A program made the position numbers and the translations under genes. From assembly GCA_021775385.1 (NCBI GenBank), contig JAJFHW010000155.1, forward strand, positions 1 through 6,666: a stretch of DNA of 6,666 bases. The letters are read 5' to 3'. The DNA is from Hyphomicrobiales bacterium (lineage in GTDB: Bacteria; Pseudomonadota; Alphaproteobacteria; Rhizobiales; HXMU1428-3). Below, in pieces: positions 5,721-6,666 of this stretch (its first letter is position 1; each line of letters opens with the position of its first letter). The notes beneath the pieces are model-generated. The model was given only the letters and a program-made list of their open reading frames with translations. It did no database searches and had not been told where the DNA came from.

Positions 5721-6386
5721 CTACTCCACAACGGTGAGTAAAAAGCCGTCATAGCCTTTTTCGCCCACGGTTTGGATTGTTGTTGATGAGACACCTGATC
5801 GCTTCGAGATGTACTCATTTCCCTTTTGCACGCCCTTTACCATCTCATCATCTGTGTCCATATTGATGACCTCGCCTTCACGCACTACATTGTCTGTAAT
5901 GATGACGGTGCCTTTGCGAGAGAGTTTTAAAGACAGCTCAAGGTAGTTTGGGATATTTTCTTTATCCGCATCAATGAAGATGAAATCAAATGGATCTTGA
6001 TTTTCACTAATCAAATCCTGCAAACTTGATAATGCAGCTCCTTGGCGCAACTCTATTTTGCTCTCAAGGCCGGCTTGCTTGAAGTTGTCGCGAGAGACAT
6101 CAGCGTTTTTTTGCTCATATTCCAAAGTTATCAACTTACCATTTTCCGGTAAAGCTCTGGCCATGCAAATGGCGCTAAACCCGGCCAATGTGCCAATTTC
6201 TAAAACTCTCTTGGCTCCAGAAATTTGCACTAATAATTCCAAATATTTTCCGAAGGCATCTGATATAGCAATCGGGGGTAATTCAGCGTCTATTCCTGAC
6301 TGTCTTACTCGATCTAAGACCTCATCTTTTGGGAGTAGCAAATTGTTGTAATAATTATCTACGGCAGTCCATTGTGATAGAGTCAT
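5721..6386 (-). CDS. Class I SAM-dependent O-methyltransferase (family 3, caffeoyl-CoA OMT-like)
   Basis: A 221-residue soluble enzyme that transfers a methyl group from S-adenosylmethionine to a hydroxyl, usually a catechol-type one, with a divalent metal. Motif I is VLEIGTLAGFS (61-71) and the ribose-binding acid is Glu89 in LITLEYE. Expected metal ligands are Asp139 in FIFIDADKENIPNY and Asp165-Asn166 in VIITDNVVREGEV. The ending KGYDGFLLTVV also fits the family, and the length is normal. Family membership does not reveal the acceptor, and the neighbours give no pathway. The ATG at 6386 has GAAGGAG with 8 bases of spacing, the best ribosome site in the window. It converges on bamE across repeat copy 2 and lies 98 bases after guaA on the same strand; the paired hairpins in between leave co-transcription uncertain. 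Confidence 0.92.
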   Translation of the reverse strand: MTLSQWTAVDNYYNNLLLPKDEVLDRVRQSGIDAELPPIAISDAFGKYLELLVQISGAKRVLEIGTLAGFSAICMARALPENGKLITLEYEQKNADVSRDNFKQAGLESKIELRQGAALSSLQDLISENQDPFDFIFIDADKENIPNYLELSLKLSRKGTVIITDNVVREGEVINMDTDDEMVKGVQKGNEYISKRSGVSSTTIQTVGEKGYDGFLLTVVE

Positions 6387-6423
6387 TTTTGAAGCTCCTT
6401 CGATTTCCTTTTATGTCACTTAA

Positions 6424-6482
6424 GATTGCCGACGAGCAACCGTGGTCTCTTAGCTGCGCTTTAGGTTGCCCACTAGCAACCG
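6424..6482. repeat. Two small hairpins, 40 bases apart, behind guaA
   Basis: GATTGC-CGACGA-GCAACC (6424-6441) and GGTTGC-CCACTA-GCAACC (6464-6481) share the core TTGCC-AC-AGCAACCG. The second has a perfect 6-base stem; the first has one mismatch that becomes a G-U pair when read on the minus strand. On the guaA transcript the perfect stem starts three bases after the stop codon. No T-run follows either stem, so they are not typical intrinsic terminators. Related sequences occur at 279-296 and, degenerate, at 429-448. Confidence 0.6.
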
Positions 6483-6484
6483 CG

Positions 6485-6666
6485 CTATTCCCACTCAATG
6501 GTTCCGGGTGGTTTTGAGGTTATGTCGTAGACAACGCGGTTGACGCCGCGGACTTCATTGATCATGCGGGTTGAGACGCGGCCCAAGAAGTCGTGCTCGA
6601 AGGGATAGTAGTCAGCTGTCATGCCGTCTGTTGAGGTGACAGCGCGTAACGCTAAAACATAATCAT
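6485..6666 (-). CDS. guaA: GMP synthase (glutamine-hydrolysing), C-terminal end (5' part outside the window)
   Basis: The last 59 complete codons and the TAG stop (6487-6485) are present; the gene continues beyond the right edge. GuaA amidates XMP to GMP with glutamine and ATP, the last step of guanine nucleotide synthesis. The visible part is the C-terminal dimerisation domain, which is highly conserved: [18 protein letters not shown] at about 5-22 of the fragment, [20 protein letters not shown] at 31-50, and the invariant ending KPPGTIEWE. This ending is diagnostic for GuaA. The glutamine amidotransferase and ATP-pyrophosphatase domains lie outside the window. The coding strand looks richer in G and C than the neighbouring genes, which is consistent with a conserved housekeeping gene. 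Confidence 0.97.
   Translation of the reverse strand, partial: DYVLALRAVTSTDGMTADYYPFEHDFLGRVSTRMINEVRGVNRVVYDITSKPPGTIEWE

Overview
The window looks like core chromosome from a fairly AT-rich alphaproteobacterium, most likely Hyphomicrobiales (Rhizobiales). The evidence is protein character and gene order. Cytochrome bc1 chaperone, DUF177 protein, plsX, fabH, ihfA and a MerR-type regulator run in series on the minus strand, with a bamE-like lipoprotein gene diverging upstream. I know this arrangement from Rhizobium/Brucella-type genomes. A species cannot be named from the sequence alone.

Layout, left to right: 3'-truncated MerR regulator (minus, 1-239); a repeat-filled gap (240-496); ihfA (minus, 497-826) with a readable promoter; fabH (minus, 1049-2032, non-ATG start); plsX (minus, 2110-3216); a 382-base gene-free stretch with short repeats; DUF177/YceD-like protein (minus, 3599-4135); ubiquinol-cytochrome c chaperone (minus, 4229-4756); a divergent control region; bamE (plus, 4911-5513); a second intergenic repeat element (about 5536-5714); a class I O-methyltransferase (minus, 5721-6386); a pair of small hairpins; and the 3' end of guaA (minus, 6485-6666).

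The genes are mostly housekeeping. PlsX and FabH connect phospholipid and fatty-acid synthesis: PlsX makes acyl-phosphate from acyl-ACP, and FabH starts new acyl chains. IHF-alpha is a nucleoid and recombination protein. The chaperone serves respiratory complex III, BamE serves outer-membrane protein assembly, and GuaA completes GMP synthesis.

No new enzymatic or defence system is visible. The least explained content is the intergenic DNA. Two copies of a hairpin-rich element of about 150-175 bases (251-400 and 5536-5714) sit about 5.2 kb apart in the same orientation. A truncated third unit (395-483) abuts the first copy. Some stems differ between copies by paired changes that keep the base pairing. 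A smaller hairpin motif with the core TTGCC-AC-AGCAA occurs twice behind guaA and in altered form inside the element. This suggests a genome-wide repeat family under selection for structure, or one spread as a mobile palindromic element.
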